Shown in pieces: positions 11,754 through 26,700 of a DNA stretch of 64,000 nucleotides; the first letter of the stretch is position 1, and every line of letters begins with the position of its first letter. This DNA comes from Anisodus tanguticus. Taxonomy: Eukaryota; Streptophyta; Magnoliopsida; Solanales; Solanaceae. The DNA lies in assembly GCA_034509755.1 (NCBI GenBank), contig CM067546.1, positions 12,302,970-12,366,969 of the forward strand, written 5' to 3'. Under the pieces are notes generated by a model. It made no database searches and was not told the DNA's origin. It saw only the letters and a program-made list of their open reading frames with translations. A program made the position numbers and the translations under genes.

Positions 11754-14700
11754 CTGTATCCAATTCGCAAATGATGGCTTGAAATTGTTGAAATTGATAC
11801 AACTTTTGTGGTTCAACATGATATTATACCTTGTACTGCTGATCCTGAGCTATTATGTTCTCACTGCCAAGTCTCTCAACTTGGTTGTCATTCTTCAGAG
11901 TATCCAATATCAATGCTGCTCGCTTTAGAACTTCGTGAGGTAATCCTGCAGGAACAAGTACAATTGAATTATGAAATGAAACTATTTGATCATAAAGGAT
12001 GCACAAATACTCTCCAAGATGCCAACGATGCTATAATGTGACAGAACACTCAAGTGCAGAGGGAGTATAGTTCCACTATAGGACTGTTTCTGAAATCTGA
12101 TTATTATACGACATATTCTATATTATTCTCCATTTTCTTTCTCGAGGCATATATTCATACCACTGATTTTGCTAGTATGAGAAGATGATCAAAGTCAAAT
12201 ATGCAAGAGAAGAATCAAGCTTTTATATCACATTCCACATATAATTTGAACCAAACACCTTCCAGCCTTCCTTTCTTAACCATATAGAAAAAAAAGGAAA
12301 AATTAAGCTACTATAAAAATAGTCGACCCCATTAGCAAACGTAACAAATATATGGTGCTCTTAGGCCAAAGGAGCAGATTTACTTCCCTATCAACATGTG
12401 GAACTAATTTTTTAGGCAATGTTTTGACATACCAGCTAGCTGGGCACAATGCAACCCTGCAGAATAAAAGAGTCTATTAGAAGTTTATAATTTGCATGTT
12501 TCTTCGAGGTACAAAAGTTGCCCTTACCATAGCTAAAGAGTGCACTTCCTGGGATCAACCTGCCAGGCATACAAGAGTAGGTGATATTACCGTTCCCGGA
12601 GAAGAAATAACAACCACAAAAGTTAAATCTAATATGTGGACGCGGTAAACGTTAAAAGACAATCAAGCGATGTGTGTAGCCCTTAACGTACTAAAAGAAT
12701 AACAGAATAGTCAATTGTAAATTAGGCAATGCTAGGAACCTTAAATCAGAAGGCTCACTTAGGCTGAATGTAAAATACTAACACTGAAATTTTTGCTCTG
12801 ACATCTAGGTTTATGCATCAGAAGGGTCACTCCTACTCTCAAGTGGGTACATACAAGTTGCATATAGCAATCTTGCTACATATGTAGCTAGTTGGAGGAC
12901 TGGTAATGAACGTGGTGAATATTTTTGCAATTGCAAACTGATCATTTGATTTATGAAATTTGTATTAGTGCTCCTGTGAGCATCATTTTCTAATTTTTAC
13001 AAAGTGTTAGTCTATTTTTATGTTCTTACCATTTAATGAAGTCTTGGAGTCAATACAATATGAAGTGTATTTTGATTATTACACAGGTTTCATACAACCA
13101 ATCTCTCGAAACTTTAAATCTTTGATTAGTTATTTGATTTATAATGAGTTCATTATTAGGCACCGCCATGATCGGTAATTCCACTGCTAAACTAAATTTT
13201 ACAACCACAGTATTTTTTGCTCTTCTAAGATACCAATAATATCTCCAACTACAACACTATCCAAAAATACATTGTCCATCAGAAGGTAACTTTGCCTAAT
13301 ATGTGTTGTACACCGAACAATCTACTCGTACACAGTCCTTGACAATTAATCCTTCCAAGAATAGATCTCACACAAAGGATCAAAAACTAAGTTACAGTAC
13401 TTAACTAGAAGGCAAACAGTTCAAAAGTAACAGTAAGATAGTTCAACTCGTCAACCAACCTCAGTTATCTTCGCCAATCACTAAGAGCTTCCCAAACTTA
13501 GTAAAAGCATAACCTTTGGATCAACAGGAGCATCATTACATGTACAATCTATCATCCATGTCTACTCAAGGACGTCGAGAATAGAAATTATGTCGTGAAT
13601 TAACAAAGACTGATCTATATTGAGCTAGCCCAATGCCTTGGAGATCATCACAACTCATTTAGGTCCTTGATCTGAAAATGTTTAAAGTGTGTGGTCATCT
13701 CATCTAAAAACTTAAGTTGTTAGAGAGAACACACTTTTATTTACTGGGCCAAATTCATTTTTATGGGTCAAGCACATGAAAGTTCTTTTTAATAATAGGT
13801 GGTAGTGAGACTCAAACTGAGGACCTCTGCTTGCTCTGATACCATTGTATTAAGACTATGACTACTCTTTTTTGGTTTCCTTAGTCCAGTATCCACTTTA
13901 AGGCCCGATTTATCTAGATTAGGCCTAAACGATCCCACTTTCAGGGGTTAAGCGCTCCCTACCAAAGACGAATTCATTCCAAGGAATCGAAGCTGACACT
14001 TCTAGTTAAGGATGGAGGAGTACTTACCACCACACCACAAACTTCATGGTATCAATGTCAGGTCACCTAATTCTTGTTTTCTCCGATGTTGAGCCGCCAT
14101 ATTATCTTGTTCACGCTTTAGTTGCCGGACCCAAGCGTGCGAGGGGTGTTAGTAGTCCCACATCAGTGATTGGGATGACAATTTGTCTCCTCATATAATT
14201 TTGAGCAATCATACCTCTTGGGCTAACTTTTGAGGTTTAGTTAGGCCCAAGGTTCATTTTCTTATCAAATATTATGTCAAATTAGCAATACACTATGGAT
14301 CATTACATGTGTTAACTATAATATCAACGTAAACCGCCAAATAATATATGGATGTAGAGTCTAATGCTTATAGAACACAAAACGATCAATTTATTTCGAG
14401 TTATGTCAAACTCTTAAAGAATTGTGCTAAACTTCTCAAAATCATGGTCGAGTGGGACTACTTCTGACCATATATAGTGATTGAGCCAATTGGCATACAA
14501 GACGACTAGACTCTCCCTAAGCAATAAAACATGGTCGTTACTGCATATAAATTTTGTTCCAAAACTCCCGTGACGAAGTACATTCTTGGTATTCAACTGA
14601 TGGAATAGCTAATAAATAATATACAAAAAATTTACGACTGGAAGCATCTTAGGCAGGGGAGAGAATGTATCACCATAATCAAGTTCAAAAAATTTGTGTA

Positions 14701-17700
14701 TAATCTTAGACATGTCAATATGATCTGGAGTCTGGACCCACTTTCACAATGTACCATTGACAACCAAATGTATATTTCTCAGGAGGTAGGAGGAACAAGC
14801 CTTTAAATACATTAAATAGTACAATAGAAATCTCGTCAGTCATAACTTGTCAATAGCCTCTACAAGGACGATATAAAAGCATTATGGGTGATGATAAACT
14901 AAGAAAGCTTTAAAAGAGATAGATAGAATTGGGATTACAAGTAGAACGAACACCTTCACGAACGACCATTGAGAGCTATGTTTAAAATAGGCAAAGGATC
15001 TGGTTAGGATCATCCAACCCGATGCAGGTTGCTATGATTGCTGGTGACGATGAGAGAACGAGTGGCTAATTTATCCTTTTCAGCAACCAAGGTATGAACA
15101 AATTTTTTCTCCCAAAGACATAAGAAGAAGAGGAGATACGGAGGTAGTTTGGGAATAACTGAATAGGGCATAATGTGAAAATTGATTATAAATAGCAGAA
15201 AAGAAATGATTAAACAATAGGATGCGAGAATTGCATCCTCCTAAAGACGCAGTGGAACATGAGATTGCCTAAATAGATAAACTTCTAAAAGGATAAATAC
15301 TCTAGTGCATTATCACTACTAAAAATTCGAGCAGTAACTTCAATTGTGATACATGTCTGGAAAATGGAAAACAGCTAAAAACCATCTTTCATTAAGAAAA
15401 TTCAAATACATCTTGAGTAATCGTAAATGAACCTAACAAAATAGAGAAAATATATCGTTGAACTCACTCGAGTAGGACTCCAAACATCAATAGACTAAGG
15501 GAAAACAGAAACTCTAATCAACTATCAGGATATCAAGGCATAGCGGAACATATATATTTCTAAGTTGGCACAACTTTCCATCTGATATAGACAAGTTTAA
15601 CAATTAGACATCATCTTTTGAAGTTCGGATAAACTAGGATGTCTAAACCTTCCATAAATTAAGTCCTCCTATGAGTAGGTAACTAGGAATGATTCGGAAG
15701 AATTGAGAACGTTGGGGCCATAAAGTCATGTGATTGACAGCCTGCATCAATCATTTGTCCCTTGTTATAGTCATCTATGAAAATGAAGTCATGAAAGATA
15801 CTATTGAATACTCCCTCCGTCCCAATTTAAATGTCTTACTTTTCTTTTTGGTTTGTCTATATTTTGTAAGTTTTCCAATTTCAACATCCTACATTGAAAA
15901 TTTAAGACCACAAGATTTAAAGGACTACACACATCTTTAATTTAAGACCACAAGATTCAAAAGTCTTCCTTTATTTCTTAAACTCCGTGTCGAGTCAAAC
16001 TAAGACACTTAAAATGGGACAGAGGGAGTAGTTAGTTTGCGCGACAAATAGTTTGATGGCTTCAGATTAATTGCCCACTTTCGTATACTGATTATATTTT
16101 GTCTGGTAAACCAAAATGGATAGTAAGGACTTTGTTCTTTGGAAAGATCAATCACTACAATAGACTAACTAGATAATTTGCCATTCTGTGATACTTCTGG
16201 GTAAAGCAGTTCAAAATCGAATCGTAATCGATAACCCAATCGCAAAATAGGTTTATTAATTTATTGATATTGGGTTATCAGATTAACGTTTGGTGAACAG
16301 GTTTGGAATTTTGTTGTTAATGGCTTAAGGGTAAGGGGTACAGTTTACTCATTTTCCTTATCGATTTAGCCGTTAACCCCTTAAGAATTAAAATTTACAT
16401 TTATACGCCTTTGTATATAAGCTACTGCATATGTTTGTTGCACTTTCAAGTGTTCTCCCATTTTTTTTATTTTGTATAAGCTTACTATCATGAAATGGAA
16501 GCACCTGTATATCCATTCTATATCAGCTTATTTTGTATAAGAGCTTTCTTTGTATAAGTATATCCGTTTTGTAAAAGCGCATTATCTGTATTACGCTAGC
16601 ACTGCACTTTTCCTGACAGTCATATACTCATACATGTGCAGCAAAATCTTGGGCTATAAGCTACTGCACTTTGAGACTGTTAGAGCGGGTTAGAATCCCC
16701 ATATTGGTTGGGGAAAGGACTGGTAGTCTGCTTATATGGACTTGGGCAATTCTCCATACATAAGCTAGCTTTTGGGGTTGAGTTAGGCCCAAGGTCATAT
16801 CTTTACATGGAATCAGAGCCAGGTCCTTGCCTGTTTCGGCCCCATTTTATATCGTTAACACTCCAATTGGGTCATGGGGAGTGTTAGAGTAGGTTAGAAT
16901 ACCACATTGGTTGGGAATAGACCGGTGGTCTGCTTATATGGACTTAGGCAATCCTCCCCTCGTAAACTAGTTTTTGGGTTGAATTAGGCCCAAGAGTCAT
17001 ATCTTTACAAAGACAAAATTTGATTACAATTTTTAACGTTTCATTTTAGGCTATCAGTAGCTTGGTATACTTTGTCGATTAACCGCTAAACCAACTGATA
17101 ACTGCTAATCCCATACCGAACCAACCAATACCTCATTGGTTAGGTTAGTTGATTAGTATATTTAAAATCAATAATCGATAAGCCGAATGGTTAAGCGCAA
17201 ATATCCAACCGAACCTCCCAATAAGCACCCTTACTTCTGGGTGGAGTCTGTAAAAGGGAAAGGATTGGCATGTAGGCTTCTCCTATTTGCACAATAAAAG
17301 AATAGTACTAGACTTCATATATGGTCCTTTTTTTATACTTTAATGTGGTTACATAGTAGTTTGTTTCTAGAAATACATCTCTTGGAAACATTGTCCCTTG
17401 GTGATCTTGTACGTATACTATACAGGGGGAGTCTGTGACTAACCCTGACGTTACATCACCATTGGGAGTTAATGCTACCCCAGGAGAGCACATGAGCAAG
17501 ATGTGATGAATAGATAAACATAAATCTCTACAATTGCAAACTAAGCATACTTTTATTTTTTCAAAAATAGATAATAAAAAGAAGAAACAAGAAAAGAGAG
17601 ATAGTTAATTGATGCTCCCATAGACCCGAATTAATCAATAATATTCAGTTTGCAAGGGTTTACTTGACCTTATCAACCTACTATCTGTCAACAACAACAA

Positions 17701-20700
17701 CAACAAACCCGGTGGAATCCCACGAGTGGGGTCCGAGGAGGGTATGTTGTACGCAGACCTTACCCCTACCTTGGGAGATAGGGAGGTTGTTTCTGATACA
17801 CCCTCGGCTAAGAATAAAGCAATACATCAACAATAATAAAGCAGGTCATATAGGAAAAAGGAATAGTAACTACAACAGGATAATATGCTACACCAGGAAC
17901 GAGAGACAGAAAATACTAACAAAAATCGAAGAACAAGCAACTACAGCATAAATACTGCGACTACTAGAATAGAACGCCCTACTACCCTAATTTGTGTCCT
18001 CCACAACTTCCTATCTAAGGTCATGTCCTCGGCAAGCTGCAAATGCGTCATGTCCTGTCTAATCACCTCTCCTAAATACTTTTTTGGCCTACCTCTGCCT
18101 CTCCTGAAGTCATCCATAGCCAACCTCTCACACCTCTGCACTGGGGCATCCGCGCTTCTCCTCTTCACATGCCCGAACCATCTCAGCCTCGTTTCCCTCA
18201 TCTTGTCCTTCGTCGAGGCCACTCCCACCTTGTCCTGGATATTTTCATTTCTAATCCTCTCTCTAAGTATGCCCTCACATCCACCGCAACATCCTCATTT
18301 CCAGAACTTTCATCTTCTGAATGTGGGATTTCTTGACTGGTCAACACTCCGCCCCATACAACAAAGTAGGTCTAACCACCACTCTATAGAACTTGCCTTT
18401 GAGTTTTGGTGGCACCTTCTTATCACACAAGACTCCAGATGCGAGCCTCCACTTCATTCACCCCGCACCAATACGATGTGTGATATCATTATCAATCTCT
18501 CCATTCCCTTGGATAATAGACCCCAGATACTTAAAACTCTCTTTCTTTGGAATGACGGGTGTCAAGCCTTACTTCTCCGTCTTCCTCCCGCGTCACACTA
18601 CTGAAATTACACTCCAAGTACTCTGTCTTAGTCCTGCTCAGCTTGAACCCTTTAGGCTCAGGGTTTGTCTCCAAACCTCCAGCTTAGCGTTAACTCCTCA
18701 TATAGTCTCGTCAATCAGCACTATGTCATCCGCAAACAACATACACCATGGTACCTCTCCTTGAATATGTCACGTCAAAACATCCATCACTAAGGCAAAA
18801 AGAAACGGGCTAAGAGTGGACCCCTGGTGCAATCCCATCATAACTGGGAAGTGCTCCGAATCTCCTCCCACTATCCTTACTCGGGCCTTGTCTCCCTCGT
18901 ACATGTCGGTGATCGCCTAGTGTACGCTACAGGTACCTCTCTAGCCTTCAAGCACCTTCATAGAACCTCTCTAGGGACTTTATCTTAAGTCTTTTCAATG
19001 TCGATGAACACCATGTGAAGGTCCTTCTTCTTTTCTCTGTACTGCTCCACCAGCCTCCTCACAAGAATGAATTATGTCGTCGAGCGCCCCGACATGAAAC
19101 CAATCTGGTTCTCAGAAACAGTAACGCCACTCCTCACCCTCATCTCCACCACTCACTCCCAAACTTTCATAGTGTGGTTTAGCAACTTGATACCCCTATA
19201 ATTGTTGCAACTCTGTACGTCACTCTTGTTCTTGTACAACGGGATCATCGTACTCCATCTCCATTCTTCGGGCATTTTTGTTGTCTTAAAAATGATATAA
19301 TCAGCCTAGTCAGCCATTTCAAACCTGACATACCTACACTCTTCCAAAATTCCATCGTGATCTTGTTAGGTCCGGTCGCTCTTCCCCTGCGCATCCTGCG
19401 AATAGCACCCTTAACCTCTTCCACCTTTATACGCCTGCAATACCCAAAATCACGACTTCTCTCTGAGTGCTCCAGATCCCCAGCACAATGTCTATGTCCC
19501 CCTCTTCATTCAAGAGTTTATGAAAGTAAGACTGTCATCTCCGTCGAATGAGTGCTTCCTTCACCAGAACGCTGCCATCCTCATCCTTGATGCACTTAAC
19601 TTGATTCAGGTTAGAGGCCCTCAACTCTCTCACCTTGGCGAGCATGAACAACTTCTTATCCCCGCCTTTGCCCTCTAATTCAACATACAAGCGTTCAAAA
19701 GCTGTCATTTTTGCCGCCGTAACCGCTAACTTCGCCTCTTTCTTCGCCTTCTTATACCCTTCCCTATCGTCCATTTTTTCTCCTCATCCTTACTTTCAAC
19801 CAATTTCACATACGCCGCCTACTTCGCCTTCACCTTCTCTTGGACTTCTCCATTCCACCACCAGTCCCCTCGATGCCAACCAAATCTACCTCTCGAGACC
19901 CCTAACACCTCTCTTATTGCTTCCCTAATGCAACTAGCAGTCCTATCCCACATAGTGTTCGCATCACCACTACTCCCCTAAGCCCCCATAGCCATCAACT
20001 TCTCCCCCATCTCCTATGCACACTGACTAATGTTTTAAAATAAGAGACACGTATGAAGAAATTATCTAAGAAATGCAAATAAATTTAATATAAGAAATAC
20101 ACGTATTAAAATAAATTTAAAAGGAAAAACATAGTCAAAAATTTGTTTCCAAGTCTGTAGGATCAAATAAAACGGGAAACGCGCAATAATGTGCATTGTC
20201 CTGCAGTAATTGATTTATACTTGGAAATCAGGTAAGAAATGCAGCATGAGCCTACCTATAGAGAAATACAATGTCTTCAACGTCGGCACAATCTTTATCC
20301 GGGCTTAGCACACTCATCGTATAACACTTGATTCTGTCTGACTGAAATTTATCAAAATGTGGATTTTACTTGGTTCCAACAACTCAGAAAGCTTTAAAAT
20401 GACTTCAAATAAGAAACATCAGGCAAAACCATTAACGTACTACCTCCAGTAAACAACTATTATCAAATATCTCTGTCAAGTGAGTACAAACCAAGACCTG
20501 CAAAAAAACACTGTTATGCCTACTGACTTTCTTTAACATAATAAAACACAAGTTCCAGACATGTAGCGAGGCACAACTTTTAGCAAGAAACAAGGTTAAT
20601 CAAACAAAGTTAGCCAACCATGTTTCCAAGAACCTTTGATGTCTGAACTTATCACTAGGCCTGTAGCAAAATATGTAGAGTGGCAACCAGAAATCGAGCT

Positions 20701-23700
20701 TGAAGCTCTAGAGACTTGATGGATGTTGGCCACCACTACAATCAAAAAGCTCGTCATATTGGTGACTTTCTTGAAAGTTTGTCATGTTAGAAGTTTGGTT
20801 GTCTAACTTCTGCCGTGGCATATCGGTTGGTGTTGAGGGGATGTACTGGTGGAGGCGCTGCTGGGAATTGACTGGGCGATGGCTTAAGCTAGACGTAGCA
20901 GTTTTAGAGTGCTAAAGGAAGGAAAGAAGGATGTGCTCCACTTGAAGCGCAAATCAAATTTGACAACTAAAATTGGATAGTGACAGTGTCAAAAAGGTTG
21001 GGGTCGGCAAATTATATTTTGTTGTTTTTCAAGAATTGAGCATCTGGTCCTAAGCATTCATAAAACAATCAATTTCTTTGTTGTCTCAAGAAAATGTCAA
21101 ACGCCGACTGGTTTTCCCAGAAGAAGAGAAATAGTGCCATAACGAAGAGAGACATAGCTGCTCGTTAAAATCAGTGGGAAATTGTACTATTTGAAGACCA
21201 AAAGGGCCTAACGACAAAGAGGCTAAACTAACCAGAAAAGGGATGTATAAGTGTGTTTACTATAAATGAGACAAGCAACCATAACATTTTCAGAAAGTAA
21301 TAAACAAGGCTGTGGTCCCTTCATTTCAGACAATACACTATCCATGCAGATGACAGTATATTGTCATTCTTTTCAATTCTCCTAAATTTTGCTATCAATG
21401 GTTATCCATTAACATCACAATTCGTACAAGAATAGGAAAATAACTTATACTCGTCCCTCCTATCTAAACAAAGGGCAGTCGTACCAGACCTTTGGAGGGT
21501 CATAGCATGACACAAAGTGATTTATGGTTCCACCAAGAAGACCGATACCATCTGAAAGGAATAACAAAAATGTGCTGTCAGACAATCAACAACAATGGAA
21601 ATACCTTTGTGATAAACAAATGTTACTACTTTATCTGGTTGTTCAATCCTTTTACAAGAGACAAAAAAACCTCAAGTTTTTATGCACTAACACTTGAGAA
21701 ATGACAAATTAGATCACTAGGTAATTGGTATTTAAATGTCTATAAAAATCAGTATGAAAAAGCTGGAGATTAGCATGACCCAGCATATCAATCCAATTGG
21801 TATTTAAGTCATGTTTCAGTAGTTTTCTACTTTTTCATATCAAACTCCAATTTATGAAAGATTTAGAATTAGAGACAGAAATGCCAGATATTTGGAAGAC
21901 CAACCTTCTGTAAGGGTGCCTTTACCAAACTCATCCATTAAACATAAGGACCGAGGACTTGCATGCCTGAATATGAATATCATGAAATTAGATACATATG
22001 ATTTATGTGATCTGTACATGTGTGTGTTCCTTTATATACTTGTATGATACCATACTATCAGAAAACATATTGTTGATAATAAACAACATGTGAAATCCCA
22101 TAATGTGGGGTCTGGGGAGGGTAGAGTGTACGCAGACCTTACCCCTACCAAGGTAGGGAGGTTGTTTCTGAAAGATCCTCGGCTCAAGAGAAAGCATAGA
22201 AAGAGGTCAGATAAGGACAAGAAATTCAAAGCAACATGAAAATGGAAATAACAAAAGCAACACAGATAAAATAGGATAATCTAAGTACAAGAGATACCAG
22301 ATAATAGCATAAATCAAAGCACACGAAACAATAGAGAAATACTGCGACTACTAATATGAAAGGATGAGCGATACTACCTATTAGCCTTCTACCCTAATCT
22401 GAGTCCTCCATAACCTCCTATCTAAGGTTATGTCCTCGGTAAACTGTAAATGTGTCATGTCCTGTCTAATCACCTCTCCCCAATACTTGATAATAAACAT
22501 AGATACATAACTCAGCATTCTGAATTTCAGAATTACTGATCATCCATGATGGTATGCTCAGATGAATATATTGCAGTCCTTCAATATGCAAAATATCTGA
22601 AAGCTTAGGTATACTGCAATTTACTGGTCCTTATGAGGTTTTAGTTAAGCATACCTTAACATAATTCCCACTTGATGGAGATCAATCATAAATGTTGATT
22701 GTTCAGCAGTCATAAATTTACTCCCCATGGCACAAAATATCCTGTTTGTCAAGTGGTATTATTACTCTGTGACATATTAAGCAATAAGCAGATGACCTAA
22801 AATACAACCAACGCAAAGATGACACTCCTTGGAAGTTATGTTCTCGTGTTGAAGAATGCAGTTGAATAAATTTTTTACAGACAGATATGGTGTGCATCGA
22901 ATTAAATTGAACTAGTTACAGTTGAAGAAGTGCAGAAACCTGTCAGTTAAACCCACTGTGGCAGCATCTGCTGGTACATAACTTCCAATGTGGGAAAGGA
23001 AAACTATCAAGGCAACCTAAAATAATTATTGAAATGAATGCTTAAGTGAATGCAAATATGGAAATTGCATTCATTACAAATATAAATATTCTTCAGATAA
23101 ACAAAACTAGTAAACACTGAGAATAGATGACCCGTTTCATTGGTGTTTACATCATTACGAGTTTAAGAATATGTTTAAACACCAGTATAATAATTAGTTA
23201 TAAAAATAACAGGATAAATTCAACACGAATGAGGGAACCATATCCATGGCTAATTCCATCTAGTCAATTGGAATATGTTTAAGGAGATTTAGTATTCAAA
23301 ACTACAACGTATAACATCTTGTCTCAGATCAGAGAATTATGGTTAATAAAGCTCTGAATTCTATACTACTCGGAAACTAGGACACAAACTTTGGAGTGTG
23401 AAATTAATTATAACCGGAACATCAAGACTGCAGGTGGGAGTTGCAGTATCTCTTCCACTTCAGATGTTTATGAATTCTATGAATGGTTTAGAAGGTTTAT
23501 AAATCTTGACTACTTGATTAGCTGAACAAGGACAGATCAACAAGTTGTTAGGGTTCATAGTTAGACCTTAGTCATTCTACAAATTTTGTCTTTGTTGTAT
23601 GTGAATATCTAGTTTATCACTTTCGATGGGAAATTATCAAATCGACAAAATCATTCGCTAGAAATAGGTCTTTTTCATCTAGAATATATAGATTGGAATT

Positions 23701-26700
23701 TGATATGGTAAATAGATTCACAAGTTCACTAGTAAATACTCTAATTACCTCTATAATATAACACAGTTTTCAGATACACCTCTAAATTTCAAAGTCAAAC
23801 ACAAACACAATGGAGTTCAATATGGTAAATAGATTCATAAATAGATATTTGTTTAGGATTTTCATTACATTTGGACAGTTACTTGTTTGGCTTCAAAACA
23901 CAGGGGGTTATCTGCAGCAGAGTAAATTAAAATAAACTGAAAGTGGAATAATCAAAAATATTAAAAATGAAAATTCGAATATATTAACTTTGATGAAATT
24001 TTAACAATGAGAATAAGCTTTTTTTTATCATTACTTCAAAATTTTGATTAGCAATCTTACTACAGCTGGCCAATTTGTCTGTTGCATTCTCCTTTTGCAA
24101 TCAAATTGGCGCGAAAATTAACAGGTAATAAGTTTTATTAAGGTTTCAAACCCTTTGAAAAGGAAGATGAAAACCTTTTAAAAGGTCAATGAATATTTTT
24201 AATACAAATCATGAGGATAACTTAAAAAAACTTCATACATTTGTGGATCAGATGGTCAAGCGGGTTCAAGATTTATTGACGGTCTGGAGATCAAACTTGT
24301 TGGAAACAACTCTTTGTTGTTTTCCTCCGGGAGGTCACGAGGTTCGAGCCTTGAAAACAGCCTCTTGCCGAAATGCAGGGTAAGGTGCATACAATAGACC
24401 CTTGTGGTCCGGCCCTTCCTTGGACCCCGCGCATAACGGGAGCTTAGTACACCGGGTTGCCCCTTTGTGGATCAGCCGAAGCAAGGGACACCATCAAAAA
24501 GTGTTAAGTGTAGAAAAGCATATGATTTGACTGGTACTTATATAGCGGTTTGGAAGTACCTCGAAAAGGTTAGAGTAGTATAACTAACCAAGTTATCCAA
24601 TAATAGTAAGAAGTAGAAAGATACTAAGCGAGTGCAGAGAGAGTACCTTAGTTCCAAAAGGAGATAATTGTGCTATATGATAAAGCTTTTGGAGAGAAAA
24701 TGATAGAATATAAATTTAGGGATATTACAACAGTGACATATAACTAGTTCGATTCATGTCAGGTATCTACAACAAACACGGTAGTTTTCTAAGATTGGAT
24801 GAAATTTACGAGGAGTGAAAGAAGGATCTCCACACGATAATCATTGGCATAGAGAAAGAGTACAATAGAGTATCAAGAAAAGTCTTTTGGTGGGTAAAAG
24901 AAAAATATTTATACCTAATATATAGACTTCCACAAAAGATATTGTTAGCAGAAACGTAAAAGAAAGAATACAAGATTTAACGTGGTTCAGATCAAAATGA
25001 TCCTACATCCACCAGAGAACAGTTGCCTTTATATTATTAACAAAGGAATGGGAGATTTCCCAATTACACCTAAGAGAATTGCTCTCTCAACTCTCTACTC
25101 ACTACAATGTATTGTATGATTTATTTTTGGGATGGATTCTACAAGAGAATGAGTGCATCTATATATTTATAGAGGTAAAACCTCCTCTTTATGTCATTGG
25201 TGACATCAAAGGAAGCAAACATCAAGTTTGCTTCTACCTCATCTTGATGTCATGGGTGACATCAAAGGAGGAAAACATCAACTTTGCTTTCTCATGCTAG
25301 TAGTCATTTTTTAATTCTCCTCTTCTTGTCTTTTTCTTTCTTTTCACACCAACTCTTTCAATTGGCATGACATTGTTAACTAAACCTAAACCAACCTTTT
25401 CAATCTCCACCCTGGTTTGCGTTTCGAGCGTGCTTGTGAACAACTCTGGCCAAAACTTCTAAGCTTACTGGGCAACCCCATTGTAAGAAACAAGAAGAAT
25501 CAAACCATTGTTGAGCATACCACCTCCACCTAACAACTGTTCTCTTCAGAGTTGCATCAGTTGATGCGTACTCCTGCCAAGTCCTTGCAGTGTGCAAACT
25601 TAGCGAGCGGGACTATCTTGGTCAACATGTTTGCAGCGTTATCGTCTGTGATAACCTTCACAGCCTTGATAGTTCCCTCTTCAACATCTCGAATAAAATG
25701 AAATCTGATATCAATGTGTTTAGTGCGCTCATGAAATCTCTTATTTTTAATCAGATGAATAGCACTCTGACTATCACATCTAAGGGTTGATTGCTGCTGA
25801 ACCAAATTCAGTTCTGCCACTAAACCTTTCAACCAGATAGCTTATTTCACCACCTCCGCTGCTGCCATGTATTCTGCTTTAGTCGTAGACAAAGCGACAA
25901 TCGACTGCAGAGTTGATTTCCAACTAATGGCACTGCCAACAAGAGTAAAGATGTATCCAGTTATGGACCTCCTTCTGTCAAGATCCCTTGCATAGTCAGA
26001 ATCCACATAACCGAGAATTGAAATACCTCCACCACCTTTTCGAAAGGTCAGACCAACATCAGAAGCTACCTTGAGATATCTCAATATCCACTTGACAGCT
26101 TCCCAATGCCTCTTTCCTGGGTTGGACATGTATCTGATTACCACACTTACAGATTAAGCAATATTTGGACGTGTACATTCCATAGCATACAGAATGCTAC
26201 CAGCTGCGCTGGCATAAGGAACCTTTGACATATGCTTTACCTCATCCTCGGACTGAGGCATTTGTAACTCTAAAAGTTTAAAATGAGGAGCTAACAGTGT
26301 ACTTACAGGCTTGCACATATACATATTGAATCTCTCGAGAACCCTTTCAATGTACCTCTTCCGAGAAAGATGTACAACGTCGTCTTCTCTTGAAATCTCT
26401 ATGCCTAGGATTTTCTTTGCAGCTCCCAATCTTTCATGTTAAATTCCTTACTTAACAGTTACTTCAAAGCATTTATCTATGTTATGTTGTTAGCAGAAGT
26501 AAGCATATCATCAACATACAACAGTAAATAAATCATCGAGTTACCATACATCTTCTTGTGATACACACAGCTATCAAATGCACTCCTTGAGAATCCATGT
26601 GTAGTTATGAATGCATCAATCCTCTTGTACCACTGTCTAGGGGATTGCTTCAAACCATACAAAGAAGATTTCTTCGGTTGGCATACATGATCTTCTTTCC

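Noticed and set aside
17885..18604. 239-codon plus-strand ORF
   Set aside because: Antisense of the LINE B C-terminal region; the same false frame occurs at 31818-32270.
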